Source: Nocardiopsis quinghaiensis
GTDB taxonomy: Bacteria; Actinomycetota; Actinomycetes; Streptosporangiales; Streptosporangiaceae
DNA: 64,000 nt
Assembly: GCF_008638365.1 (NCBI RefSeq)
Contig: NZ_VWVU01000003.1
Location: forward strand, 310,001 to 374,000
Direction: 5' to 3'
Each line of letters starts with the position of its first letter. Position 1 is the first letter of the stretch. Both the position numbers and the translations under genes were made by a program. Below are positions 16,824-25,715 of the stretch, piece by piece. The notes beneath the pieces were generated by a model. It was not told where the DNA came from and did not search any database. It saw only the letters and a program-made list of their open reading frames with translations.

Positions 16824-17567
16824 TCAGACCACCGCGCGAAAGTGCGTGGTCAGGCGGTGGTCCTCCTCCAGGACGTGGAAGGCCACCCCCGGCGGCTGGT
16901 CGCGGTTGGCGACCGGCTCGCCCTCCCAGGGCATGCGCAGCGTCCACGTCACCCCGGGCGCCAGCAACAGGGGCCGTCCGGCGAAGGTGCTCGCCCCGCC
17001 GGTGTGGGCGTGCCCGACCAGGATCCCCGCCACCCTGGGGTGGGCCTGGAGCAGTCCCGCCAGGTCGTCGGCGTTGTCCAGGCGCATGGAGTCGGGCAGC
17101 GGGTGGTGCACCCGCACGGGCGGGTGGTGCAGGGCCAGCAGTGCGGGCCCCTCGCCGGGCAGGGAGCTCAGGGTCTCGTTGATCCACATCAGGGTGGTCG
17201 CGTCCAGGTGGCCGCCGTCCTGGCCGGGGATCGTGGAGTCGCAGGCCAGCACGGCCGCGCCGGCCACCTCGTGTACCCGGTTGAACGGTTCCTTGGAGGG
17301 CTGCTCCCCCAGCATCGCCTCCCGTATCGTCTCGCGGTCGTCGTGGTTGCCGGGGCAGACCAGTACCGGGAAGGGCAGGTCCAGCAGTCGGGCGGCTTCC
17401 TGGTACTCCTCGGCGCCGGCGTGGTCGGCGATGTCGCCGGTGACCAGCAGCGCGTCCGGTGCCTGGGCGAGTCCGCGCAGGTAGTCCACGGTGCGTGTGG
17501 CGCGCTCGGTGGTGTGCGCGGTTCCGTCCAGGTGCAGGTCGCTGACGTGGGCGAGCAGGAGCGTCAT
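16824..17567 (-). CDS. Calcineurin-like metallophosphoesterase (Icc/CpdA type)
   Basis: 247 aa from the ATG at 17567 with GAGG nine bases upstream; the much longer frame upstream is not coding-like. All dimetal motifs of the class III nucleotidyl-cyclase phosphodiesterase family are present in order: SDLHLD, GDIADH, GNHDD, LHHPPV and GHAHTGG. Members hydrolyse cyclic nucleotides or other phosphodiesters in the cytoplasm. Substrate is not inferable, and no cyclase lies nearby. Single gene. Confidence 0.9.
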   Translation of the reverse strand: MTLLLAHVSDLHLDGTAHTTERATRTVDYLRGLAQAPDALLVTGDIADHAGAEEYQEAARLLDLPFPVLVCPGNHDDRETIREAMLGEQPSKEPFNRVHEVAGAAVLACDSTIPGQDGGHLDATTLMWINETLSSLPGEGPALLALHHPPVRVHHPLPDSMRLDNADDLAGLLQAHPRVAGILVGHAHTGGASTFAGRPLLLAPGVTWTLRMPWEGEPVANRDQPPGVAFHVLEEDHRLTTHFRAVV

Positions 17568-17791
17568 GGTCGTCCTCGTGGTCGGGCGGGTTGGGGCCCT
17601 CAAGGGGATCGGCGATCCGGACACCGGTGGGGCCTGCGGGCCGATCTCGTGGTGGCAGGGGCGTGTGCCGGTGCCCGCGGGCGGTCCGGCGTCTCCTGAC
17701 CACGGGTCCGCGCGGGTCCGCCGTTCCCGTCGAGGTACGTCGAAGGCTAGACCGCGCGGGCGCCTGGGGGCGTCAGGGCCCACCCGTGCGC

Positions 17792-18691
17792 CTAGACCGT
17801 GGACGGTCCCGCGTCGGCGGCGCGCGTACGGATCCGGCGCGCGGTACGGCCCCGCCAGAGCACGCCGTGCCCGGGTGAGGCCAGGTAGGCCAGGGTGAAC
17901 GCCGCGGCCTGGGTGAGCACGATCAGCCCGCCGGTGGACACGTTCAGGTGGAAGCTGGCGAAGACCCCCACCACGGCGGAGGTCGCGGCCACCGCCGCCG
18001 AGATCACCAGCATCCGCTCGAAGCGGTCGGTGAGCAGGTAGGCGGTCGCGCCGGGGATGATGACCATGGCCACCACCAGGATGATCCCCACCGCCTGCAG
18101 CGCCACCACCACGGTGACCGACAACAGGCCCAGCAGCAGGGTCTCCAGCAGGCGCGGGTTGATGCCCATCGCGTGCGCGTGGACCGGGTCGAAGGCGTAC
18201 AGGGTCAGGTCGCGGTGTTTGTACCAGACCACCGCCAGTACCGCACCGGCCAGGATCAGCACCTGCCAGATGGCGGTGTCGGAGACCCCCAGCACGTTGC
18301 CGAACAGGATGTGTCCCAGGTCGGTCTGGCTGGGGACCCGTGAGATCAGTACCAGGCCCAGGGCGAACATGGCGGTGAAGACCACTCCGATGACGGCGTC
18401 CTCCTTGACCCTGGAGGTGCGGTTGACCGCTCCGATCAGGGCGACCGATCCGGCGCCGAAGACCAGCGCGCCCGCGGCGAAGGGCAGGCCGAGCAGGTAG
18501 GACAGCACCACTCCGGGCAGGACGGCGTGGGAGACGGCGTCTCCCATCAGCGACCAGCCCACCAGGGTCATCCAGCACGAGAGGACGGCGCACGCCACCC
18601 CGGCGACCACGCTGATCAGCAGGGCCCGCCGCACGAAGTCGAACCCCATGGGCACGGTGAACCACTCCGCGACCGCCATCAGAGCGTCCAT
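17792..18691 (-). CDS. Metal ABC transporter permease (ZnuB/MntB/SitC family)
   Basis: 299 aa from the ATG at 18691 with GGGGAG upstream, overlapping the ATPase gene by 13 bp. The ABC-3 permease fold is clear, with eight or nine hydrophobic segments and the family stretch WSLMGDAVSHAVLPGVVLSY near residue 45. It forms the membrane channel for Mn2+/Zn2+/Fe2+ import with the upstream ATPase and lipoprotein. Transcribed last in the three-gene operon starting at 20369. The C-terminal tail is Arg-rich and cytoplasmic. Confidence 0.92.
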   Translation of the reverse strand: MDALMAVAEWFTVPMGFDFVRRALLISVVAGVACAVLSCWMTLVGWSLMGDAVSHAVLPGVVLSYLLGLPFAAGALVFGAGSVALIGAVNRTSRVKEDAVIGVVFTAMFALGLVLISRVPSQTDLGHILFGNVLGVSDTAIWQVLILAGAVLAVVWYKHRDLTLYAFDPVHAHAMGINPRLLETLLLGLLSVTVVVALQAVGIILVVAMVIIPGATAYLLTDRFERMLVISAAVAATSAVVGVFASFHLNVSTGGLIVLTQAAAFTLAYLASPGHGVLWRGRTARRIRTRAADAGPSTV

Positions 18692-19425
18692 GCCGCTCCC
18701 CTCCCGTCGGTGTGGATGCCGAAGGCCTCCATGAGCGTCTCCGGGCGCAGGACCTCCTCGGGGTCGCCGTGGGCGAGGACGCGGCGCTGCAGCAGCACCG
18801 CCTCGTCGCACAGGACGGGTACCTGGGCCAGGTCGTGGGTGGACACCAGCAGGGTGTGGCCTTCCCGGCGCAGTTGGAGGAGCAGTTCGGTGATGCGGGC
18901 CTCCGAGCGCTTGTCGACCCCGGCGAAGGGTTCGTCGAGCAGCAGTACGTCGGCGCCCTGGGCGATGGCGCGGGCGATGAAGGCGCGTTTGCGCTGGCCG
19001 CCGGAGAGCGCGCCGATCTGGCGGTCGGCCAGGTCGCTCAGGTGGGTGCGGGCCAGGGCGTGGGCGACGGCCTCCCGGTCGGCGGGTCGGGCCCTGCGGC
19101 GGCGTCCCATGTGTCCGTAGCGGCCCATCATCACCACGTCGCACACGCGTACGGGGAAGGCCCAGTCGACCTGTTCGGACTGGGGGACGTAGCCGATCAT
19201 TCCCCGGCGGCGGGCGGTGGCGCCGGTGTGGCCGAGGATGCGCACGCTGCCGTGGTCGGTGGGGACCAGGCCGAGCACGGTCTTGAACAGGGTGGACTTG
19301 CCCGAACCGTTGGTGCCGAGCAGGCCGCAGATCCGGCCGGGGGCGACGGAGAGGCTGACCGCGTCCAGCGCCAGGACGTCCCCGTAGCGGACGGTGGCGT
19401 CGGTGACCTCGATGGCGGCGCTCAC
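18679..19425 (-). CDS. Metal ABC transporter ATP-binding protein (ZnuC/MntA-type)
   Basis: 248 aa from a GTG at 19425 preceded by GGGGGGAG and overlapping the lipoprotein stop by 4 bp (19422-19425). Walker A is GLLGTNGSGKST, Q-loop GYVPQSEQVDW, signature LSGGQRKRAFIARAI, Walker B VLLLDEPFAGVD, and the H-loop STHD. The Q-loop stretch is typical of the manganese/zinc/iron chelate ATPases. It powers import through the permease encoded downstream. Confidence 0.94.
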   Translation of the reverse strand: MSAAIEVTDATVRYGDVLALDAVSLSVAPGRICGLLGTNGSGKSTLFKTVLGLVPTDHGSVRILGHTGATARRRGMIGYVPQSEQVDWAFPVRVCDVVMMGRYGHMGRRRRARPADREAVAHALARTHLSDLADRQIGALSGGQRKRAFIARAIAQGADVLLLDEPFAGVDKRSEARITELLLQLRREGHTLLVSTHDLAQVPVLCDEAVLLQRRVLAHGDPEEVLRPETLMEAFGIHTDGRGAAWTL

Positions 19426-20369
19426 GTGGCTCCCCCCTTGAGTCCGGAGACGATGGCCTCGGCGTCGTGGCGGAGCAGGTCCAGGTAGGTGGGGACGGGT
19501 CCGTCCTCCTCGGAGAGGGAGTCGACGTAGAGGGTCCGGCCCATCCGGGCGCCGGCCTCGCGGGCCACCGAGCGCTGGACGCCGTCGTTGACGGTGCTCT
19601 CGCAGAACACGGCGGGTACCCGGTTGTCGCGGACGAACTCGGTGACGGCGACGGTCTGTTGGGGTGCGCTCTGGGTCTCGGCGTTGACCGGCCACAGGTA
19701 CATCTCGGTGAGGGCGGCGTCGCGTGCCAGGTAGGAGAAGGCGCCCTCGCAGGTGACCAGGGCCCGTGAGCTGTCGGGGACCCCGGCCAGTTCGGTCTCC
19801 AGGTACTCGCCGACCTCGCTGATCCGGGCCTTGTAGTCCTGGGCGGCCTCGGCGTAGACGGCCTCGCCCTGGGGGTCGAGTCCGGTGAGTGCGTCGCGGA
19901 TGTTGTCGACGTAGGTGTGGGCGTTGTCGGGGGACATCCACGCGTGCGGGTTGGGTTCGCCCTCGTATCCGCCCGAGGAGATGGGGATGGTCTCGATGCC
20001 CTCGCTGAGTACGGCGGTGGGGGCCTGCACGCGTTCGGTGAACTGGGCGAACCAGGCTTCCAGGCCGAGTCCGTTCTCCAGGATGAGGTCGGCGCCCTGT
20101 CCGCGGACGAGGTCGTCGGGGGTGGGTTCGTAGCCGTGGATCTCGGCGCCGGGGCGGGTGAGGGAGGCGACCTCGACGCGGCCGTCGGCGACGTTGCGGG
20201 CCATGTCGGCGATGACGGTGAACGTGGTCAGGACCAGGAGCCGTCCGTCGTCGCGGGTCTGACCGGCGGAGGTGGAGCAGGCGGTCAGGGCTAGGGCAAG
20301 AGTGAGGAGGGCGGCGGGGAGTCTCGCCGACCAGGGGTTTATGGGAGCCTCATCTCTGAAGTTCGGCAT
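19422..20369 (-). CDS. Metal ABC transporter substrate-binding lipoprotein (ZnuA/TroA/MntC family)
   Basis: 315 aa. The N-terminus has a lipoprotein signal (LLTLALALTACS, lipidated Cys near residue 31). Cluster 9 metal-binding ligands are visible: His in EIHGYEP, His in NPHAWMSP, an acidic residue in TCEGAFSYL, and Asp near YVDSLSEE. No His-rich loop is present, which leans towards Mn2+ rather than Zn2+, but this is inference. The only in-frame start is the ATG at 20369, which lies inside a DtxR-like palindrome (20359-20378); TAAAAG ends six bases before that ATG, so the mRNA may be leaderless. First gene of the metal-import operon. Confidence 0.92.
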   Translation of the reverse strand: MPNFRDEAPINPWSARLPAALLTLALALTACSTSAGQTRDDGRLLVLTTFTVIADMARNVADGRVEVASLTRPGAEIHGYEPTPDDLVRGQGADLILENGLGLEAWFAQFTERVQAPTAVLSEGIETIPISSGGYEGEPNPHAWMSPDNAHTYVDNIRDALTGLDPQGEAVYAEAAQDYKARISEVGEYLETELAGVPDSSRALVTCEGAFSYLARDAALTEMYLWPVNAETQSAPQQTVAVTEFVRDNRVPAVFCESTVNDGVQRSVAREAGARMGRTLYVDSLSEEDGPVPTYLDLLRHDAEAIVSGLKGGAT

Positions 20370-20378
20370 GCCTAACTT
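20359..20378. promoter_or_regulatory. DtxR/MntR-like operator over the start codon of the metal-importer operon
   Basis: AAGTTCGGCATGCCTAACTT is a 20-bp inverted repeat with a single mismatched pair. Its minus-strand reading TTAGGCATGCCGAA resembles DtxR-family boxes. It overlaps the putative -10 (TAAAAG, minus strand) and the ATG, an ideal position for metal-dependent repression. A DtxR-family repressor is encoded at 38762-39463. A second GTTCGGC half-site lies about 25 bp upstream on the minus strand. Confidence 0.7.
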
Positions 20379-20671
20379 TTACCACAAGAGAGCCGAACTA
20401 CACATCGCGGTGGAATCTCCGGGCGGGTCACGCTCACTGGATGGAACACCCACTACCCGTGCGGGTACCTCTGACACACCGGAGGCGGGAGGCGTCGGAG
20501 GGGTCGGCCTCCCGGCGGGGACCGAAAAGGACTGGTTCCCGGGGGACGCATCCCCGGCCCGGAGTGGACGGGGATGTCACTAGACTGACGCCCGGCACGC
20601 GGGAAACCCTCTGTCCCTGCGGGCTTTTCCACGTTCAGGGGCCGCAGCGGCCCACACCCCCAGGGAGTCCC
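20370..20671. other. Divergent intergenic region, metal importer / Ser-Thr kinase
   Basis: 302 bp without a supportable gene. The left end holds the importer promoter and operator. TAGACT at 20581-20586 could be the -10 of the kinase gene, but no convincing -35 is seen. The kinase ribosome site CAGGGAG is at 20661-20667. Confidence 0.5.
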
Positions 20672-22213
20672 ATGCGGGCCGAGCCGCACCGCGTACTACG
20701 TGACCGTTACCACCTGATGGCCGAGATCGGCCGGGGCGGGATGGGCAGGGTCTGGCGGGCCCACGACGCGCGGCTCAACCGCACGGTCGCGGTCAAGGAG
20801 ATCCTCCTGGGCCCGGGGCTGGACGAGGACGAACGCGACCGGATGGCCGCCAGGGCCCAGCGCGAGGCGCAGGCCACCGCCATGGGCGGCCACCCCAACA
20901 TCGTCACCGTGCACGACATCGTCGAGGACGACGGGCGTCCGTGGATCGTCATGGAGTTCCTCACCGGGCGCTCCCTGCACAAGCTGGTCCGCGAGAAGGG
21001 GCCGTTCGACGCCCACGTGGTCGCCAGGTGGGGGCTGGACCTGCTCGGTGCGCTGACCACCGCGCACGGGCAGGGCATCACCCACCGCGACGTCAAACCC
21101 GAGAACGTCATGGTCACCGAGACCGGTCGGGTGGTGCTCACCGACTTCGGCATCGCCACCATCGCCGACGCCACCGCCCTCACCCAGACCGGCGGGATGG
21201 TCGGCTCCGCCGCCTATCTGGCCCCCGAACGGCTGGCGTCGTCCCCGGCCACCTCGGCGAGTGACCTGTGGTCGTTGGGCGCGACCCTGTACCACGCCGC
21301 CACCGGGACCTCCCCCTTCCGCAGGGAGGCGGTCTCCGCGACCCTGCACGCCATCACCTCCGAGGAGCCCGCCGACCTCCTGGAGCACGGGCCGCTGAAC
21401 GAGACCGTGCGCGGCCTGCTGGTGAAGGACCCGGAGCAGAGGCTCGACGCCGCGCGTTGCCGCGTCCTGCTGTCCGCCGTGGCCGGGCGGGGAGCCGGGA
21501 CGAGGACCGTCCCGCTGCCCTTCGCGGGCTCCCCGCCACCACAGGCGGCGCCTGTGGCCGTGCGGCTGTCCTGGCCGGTGGTGGTCCTCACCCTGGGCCT
21601 GGCCTCGGTGGTGGCCGCGGCGACGTTGCTGGTCGCGCTCGATGCGTTGGAGGAGGAGCCCGACACCGTCGCGGCGGCCTCCGAGGCGGACGCGGGAGAG
21701 GAGGCCTCCAGTGAGGGCGGGGCGGAGGAGACCACCGGTGAGGGCGGGGAGGGCGGCGACGTCCCCTCCGCGCAGGGGATGACCTGGAGGGAGGAGCCCC
21801 AGGGCTTCGCGATCCTGGTTCCCGAGGGCTGGATCCGCCGGGTGGACGGGAGCGCCGTCTTCTACGACTCCCCCACCGACGGCTCCTACCTCCAGGTCGA
21901 CCTGGCCCAGCACCCCACCGACGACGAGTACCAGCACGTCCTGGACCAGGAGGAGAACGTGCGCACCTCGGGGCGCATGCCGGGCTACGAGCGCCTGAGG
22001 ATCGAGGACGTCACCGAGGCCACCGACTTCCACTCCGCCTCGGAGTGGGAGTTCACCTGGAACAGCGACGGCCAGGTCCGCCACCTCCTGGCCCGCAACA
22101 TCACCGTGGCCCCGGGAACGTACTACACGCTCGCCTGGGTGTCCCCGGAGCCCTCGTGGGCCTCCCAGGAGGAGGAGCGTGTCGCGGCCCTGGAGTCGTT
22201 CGTCCCCGCCTGA
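20672..22213 (+). CDS. Hanks-type serine/threonine protein kinase, membrane-anchored
   Basis: 513 aa from the ATG at 20672, preceded by CAGGGAG. The kinase domain (about 12-270) is complete: glycine loop GRGGMGRV, invariant Lys42 in VAVKE, catalytic HRDVKPEN with Asp140, and DFGIAT at 158. A Pro/Arg-rich juxtamembrane stretch is followed by one membrane helix (about 305-330). Next come an acidic Glu/Gly-rich linker and an extracytoplasmic domain of about 150 residues with WREEPQGFAILVPEGW near its start, not PASTA-like. It is a receptor-like signalling kinase whose ligand is unknown. It converges on the SARP regulator gene, six bases apart. Confidence 0.93.
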   Translation: MRAEPHRVLRDRYHLMAEIGRGGMGRVWRAHDARLNRTVAVKEILLGPGLDEDERDRMAARAQREAQATAMGGHPNIVTVHDIVEDDGRPWIVMEFLTGRSLHKLVREKGPFDAHVVARWGLDLLGALTTAHGQGITHRDVKPENVMVTETGRVVLTDFGIATIADATALTQTGGMVGSAAYLAPERLASSPATSASDLWSLGATLYHAATGTSPFRREAVSATLHAITSEEPADLLEHGPLNETVRGLLVKDPEQRLDAARCRVLLSAVAGRGAGTRTVPLPFAGSPPPQAAPVAVRLSWPVVVLTLGLASVVAAATLLVALDALEEEPDTVAAASEADAGEEASSEGGAEETTGEGGEGGDVPSAQGMTWREEPQGFAILVPEGWIRRVDGSAVFYDSPTDGSYLQVDLAQHPTDDEYQHVLDQEENVRTSGRMPGYERLRIEDVTEATDFHSASEWEFTWNSDGQVRHLLARNITVAPGTYYTLAWVSPEPSWASQEEERVAALESFVPA

Positions 22214-22219
22214 ACCGCC

Positions 22220-25200
22220 TCAGCCCAGGCCGTCCAGGGCCCTGCGGGCGTCGGCGCTCCAGTGCGCCGCCCCGGCCCTGTCGGCCACGCGCAGGGCCTG
22301 GCGGTAGTGGCGGGCGGCCTGGTCGCGGTGCCCGAGCGCGCGGGCGAGGTCGCCCAGGTGCTGGGCGACGGGCCCCAGGGTCAGCAGGCCGCTGCCCGCA
22401 CCGGCCAGCTCCCCGCGGGCGGGCAGCAGCCGGCGGTGGGCGAGCTCCATCGCGCCGCGGTGAGCGGCGGTGGTGGCGGCGCGTGCGGCCAGACAGGTCA
22501 GGACCTCCTGGAGCAGGCCCGGTGGTGCGTCCGGCACCGGCTCCTCGCAGGCGCCCGGGCGGGCCAGCGCGCGGGCCCAGGACGCGTAGGGTCCCCAGTG
22601 CTGTTGGAGGTCCACCGACGCGGGTTCGCCCTCGCGCACGCGCAGGCACAGCAGTGCCAGGGGCAGGATGCCCTCCTCCATCCCCGGCATCCCGCTGCCG
22701 GCCAGGTGTGTGCTCGCGGCGCGGTAGGCGGCCTCGGCCTCGTCCACTCGTCCGGCCGCGGTCAGCCGCAGCGCCCCGTACCAGCGGGTGAACACCCCCA
22801 CGAGCGGGATCTCGTACCGTGCGCCCAGCTGGTCCGCGGCCGCCGCGTGGACGTCGGCGGTGGAGAAGTCGGCGAGCGCGCTGTGGGCCTGGAGGAGGAC
22901 GAGGTGGCCGAGCACCTCGAAGGTCACCAGGTGGTGCCGGGCGGCCAGCGCGACCAGCTCCTCGCCGATCTCCACGCGGCGGGGAGCTAGCCCCGCCCGC
23001 TCGAAGGAGTGCATGAAGCGGGCGTTGAGGGCCAGGGCGAGCAGCGCCGGATCGTCGAGTCCGCGGGCGATCCGCTCGGCCTGGTGGGCGGCGTGGCGGC
23101 CCCGCCCGCCGGAGGCGGCCCGCAGTTCCAGGGCCAGGGTGCTCAGCAGGCGGGCACGCAGCCGCCGGTGCTGTCCGGGCAGGGCGGCCAGGGTGCGCTC
23201 GGCCGCCTCGGCGACCTGGCGGGCCAGCTTCTCGTTGTCGTTGCGGGTCCAGACGGCGGGCACGTCGAAGGCGGTGATGACCTGCGCGGTCAGGTCCGCA
23301 TCGCCCAGTTCCTCGGCCGCGGCGACCGCTTGGGCGCGGTGTCGGCGGGCCTCCTCCAACCGTCCGGTCACGGCCAGTGCGCGCACCATGCCCATCACCG
23401 CCTCCAGGCGGGTGCGCTGGTCGGCCCCGCCTGAGCGGGCGTGTGCGGTGACGGCCTCCCGCCACAGCCGGGCCGCCTCGTGCGGGGCGAAGCGCTCCTG
23501 TGCCCGGAGCGCCGCGAGACGTGCGTGGTGCGCGGCCCGGGCGGCCGTGGCGCGGGTGCCCGCCCGGCCGAAGTGGTGGGCCAACCAGGCGGAGCGGTCG
23601 GGGTGGAGCGCCTCGATCGCCTCGGCCACGGCCGTGTGCCAGCGTGCCCGGCGAGGCCGGGAGATGTCCTCGTACAGGGTGTCGCGCACCAGCACGTGCG
23701 CGAACCGCAGCGAGCGGGTCTCGCCCGGACCCGGCGGGTCGGCCCGTTCGGTGAGCAGACCCGCCCGCAGCGCCGCCTCCAGGGCGTCGAGCAGCTCCTC
23801 CTCGTCCGGTGACAGGGCCGCCAGGATGTCGGGGTCGACGTCGCGGCCGATCACGGCCGCCTGCCGCAGCAGGCGCTGGGCCGGACGCGGCAGCGCGGCC
23901 AGGCGGTGGCGGATGACGTCGCGGACCCCGGCGGGGACCGCGTCCAGGGCGGCGCCTCCCTCGGCGGCCAGGAGCCGGGCCAGCTCGCGGGCGAAGAAGG
24001 GATTGCCGCCGCTGCGCCGGTGGATCGTGCGCAGGGACCGCGCGTCGACGTCGTGGTCGACCAGGTGGCGCACGAGTTCGTCCGTGGCGGCCGCGGGCAG
24101 GCCGCCCAGGTAGACCCGGGCCGGTTCGTGTGGGGCCAGGCGGGCCAGGGCCTCGGCCAGCTCCGGGCCGATCTCACCGGCGCGGTGGGCTGCGACCACC
24201 AGTACAGGTCCGGGCAGGGGTTCGGCGGCCAGGGCGGTGACCAGCTCCAGGGTCTCCCGCCCGGCGTGGTGCAGGTCGTCGAAGACCAGGAGGACGGGGC
24301 CTCGGCGGGCCGTGGCGGCCAGGAGCCGGGTGGCCTCGCGCAGGGTGTGGAACCGGGCCGCCGCGGGATCCGTGGCCGGGTTGTGGGCCCTGGCGCCCTC
24401 CGCGCCGGTGTGCCCCTCGGTGAGGGAGCCGTTCGGTGCCGCCCCGCCGGGGTCACCGGTGTCCGTGCCCGTGAGCGCGGCGGTGATCTGTGTCCAGGGC
24501 CAGGTGGCGGGTGCGCCGTCGTGTTCGGGGCTGCGGCCCCAGGCCGTGGTCCACCCGCGTGCGGCCAGGCGCCGGGTGAGGGCGTGTGCCAGGGCCGTCT
24601 TGCCCGCTCCGGCGTCGCCGGAGACCAGCGCCACCCTGGCCGTGTCGTGGGGCGCGGCGGAGGCGGCGGTCTCCTCCAGCAGCTCCAGTTCCCGTGTCCT
24701 GCCCACGAACGGGTGCGACGGGGGCCCGGGCGGGCCGGGGCGCACGGAGGCCGGGGCGCGGGGGGTCAGGCGCGGTGCCTGGGCGAGGACGTCGGCCTCC
24801 AGCCGCCGCAGTTCGGGGCCGGGGTCCACGCCCAGCTCCTCCAGCAGGGTCTGGCGTGCCCGGCGCAGCGCCGCCAGGGCCTCACCCTGGCGGCCGGAGC
24901 GGTACAGGGCCAGCGCCAGTTGCCGCCAGGCGTCCTCCCGGAGCGGATGGGCCAGGGTGTGCGCCTGCAGGTCGGGGACCGCCTGCCCCTCCCGGCCCAG
25001 GTCCAGCAGCGCATCGATCCGCCGCTCCACGGCCAGCAGCCGCAACCCCTCCAGCCGGTCGGCTTCCGCGCGCGCCCACGGGTGGGCGGAGAGCTCGGCG
25101 TAGGCGGGCCCGCGCCACAGCGCGAGCGCCTCCTCCAGCCCGGCCAGCGCCTGGTGGGCCCGGCCCTGGGCGAGCAGTGCGCTCCCGCGCGCCACGGCCG

Positions 25201-25555
25201 CCTCGAAGCGTCGGGCGTCGACCGTCTCCGGGGTGGTGCGCAGCGCGTAACCGGGAGGGGCGGTCACCAGGAGCCGGGCGGGCTCTCGCGCGGGCCGGTC
25301 CGGTTCCAGGGAGCGGCGCAGCGCGAAGACGAAGGTGCGCACCGCCGCCACCGCGCCGTCGGGGGGCTCGGGCCACAGGTCCGCGACGAGCCGGTCCACG
25401 GGTACGACCCGCCCCTCGGCGATCAGGAGACGCGCCAGCACGGCGCGGTGCCGCGGCCCTTTCAGGTCGAGCGCACTGTGTGTGCTGACGGCTTCCACGG
25501 GGCCCAGAACGCGAAAGGACACCGCCACCGCCGCGTCCGTCGCCTCGCCCGTCAT
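22220..25555 (-). CDS. SARP/AfsR-family regulator with BTAD, AAA ATPase and TPR-like regions
   Basis: 1111 aa from the ATG at 25555; an in-frame ATG at 25612 would add 19 residues. I prefer 25555 because TAGATT lies seven bases ahead of it, the spacing of a leaderless start. Domain order: OmpR-type winged helix (about 15-100, LDLKGPRHRAVLARLLIAEG), BTAD (about 105-250), AAA/STAND ATPase with Walker A GDAGAGKTALA and Walker B VLLVFDDLHH, then about 500 residues of helical repeats. Such proteins are ATP-dependent activators of secondary metabolism or differentiation. No biosynthetic cluster adjoins it, so its targets lie elsewhere. It is divergent from the alpha/beta hydrolase gene. Confidence 0.9.
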   Translation of the reverse strand: MTGEATDAAVAVSFRVLGPVEAVSTHSALDLKGPRHRAVLARLLIAEGRVVPVDRLVADLWPEPPDGAVAAVRTFVFALRRSLEPDRPAREPARLLVTAPPGYALRTTPETVDARRFEAAVARGSALLAQGRAHQALAGLEEALALWRGPAYAELSAHPWARAEADRLEGLRLLAVERRIDALLDLGREGQAVPDLQAHTLAHPLREDAWRQLALALYRSGRQGEALAALRRARQTLLEELGVDPGPELRRLEADVLAQAPRLTPRAPASVRPGPPGPPSHPFVGRTRELELLEETAASAAPHDTARVALVSGDAGAGKTALAHALTRRLAARGWTTAWGRSPEHDGAPATWPWTQITAALTGTDTGDPGGAAPNGSLTEGHTGAEGARAHNPATDPAAARFHTLREATRLLAATARRGPVLLVFDDLHHAGRETLELVTALAAEPLPGPVLVVAAHRAGEIGPELAEALARLAPHEPARVYLGGLPAAATDELVRHLVDHDVDARSLRTIHRRSGGNPFFARELARLLAAEGGAALDAVPAGVRDVIRHRLAALPRPAQRLLRQAAVIGRDVDPDILAALSPDEEELLDALEAALRAGLLTERADPPGPGETRSLRFAHVLVRDTLYEDISRPRRARWHTAVAEAIEALHPDRSAWLAHHFGRAGTRATAARAAHHARLAALRAQERFAPHEAARLWREAVTAHARSGGADQRTRLEAVMGMVRALAVTGRLEEARRHRAQAVAAAEELGDADLTAQVITAFDVPAVWTRNDNEKLARQVAEAAERTLAALPGQHRRLRARLLSTLALELRAASGGRGRHAAHQAERIARGLDDPALLALALNARFMHSFERAGLAPRRVEIGEELVALAARHHLVTFEVLGHLVLLQAHSALADFSTADVHAAAADQLGARYEIPLVGVFTRWYGALRLTAAGRVDEAEAAYRAASTHLAGSGMPGMEEGILPLALLCLRVREGEPASVDLQQHWGPYASWARALARPGACEEPVPDAPPGLLQEVLTCLAARAATTAAHRGAMELAHRRLLPARGELAGAGSGLLTLGPVAQHLGDLARALGHRDQAARHYRQALRVADRAGAAHWSADARRALDGLG

Positions 25556-25715
25556 GGCGGCCAATCTATCCGGCGAGCCGCCCCGGCCAGGACCGTTGGC
25601 GCCCGTGCTCATCCGTCGCTCACCGGCTGCTCATCGGCTCCCGGCAGGCTCGTGCGCGACCGCGTCCCCGGGGTTCTTCGGGGGCGCCTCACGCAACCGA
25701 CCGGAAGGAAGCCCC

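Noticed and set aside
16824-18665. 613-codon frame as one long phosphoesterase
   Set aside because: Only the part from the ATG at 17567 has the metallophosphoesterase motifs; upstream it is a shadow of the metal permease gene.
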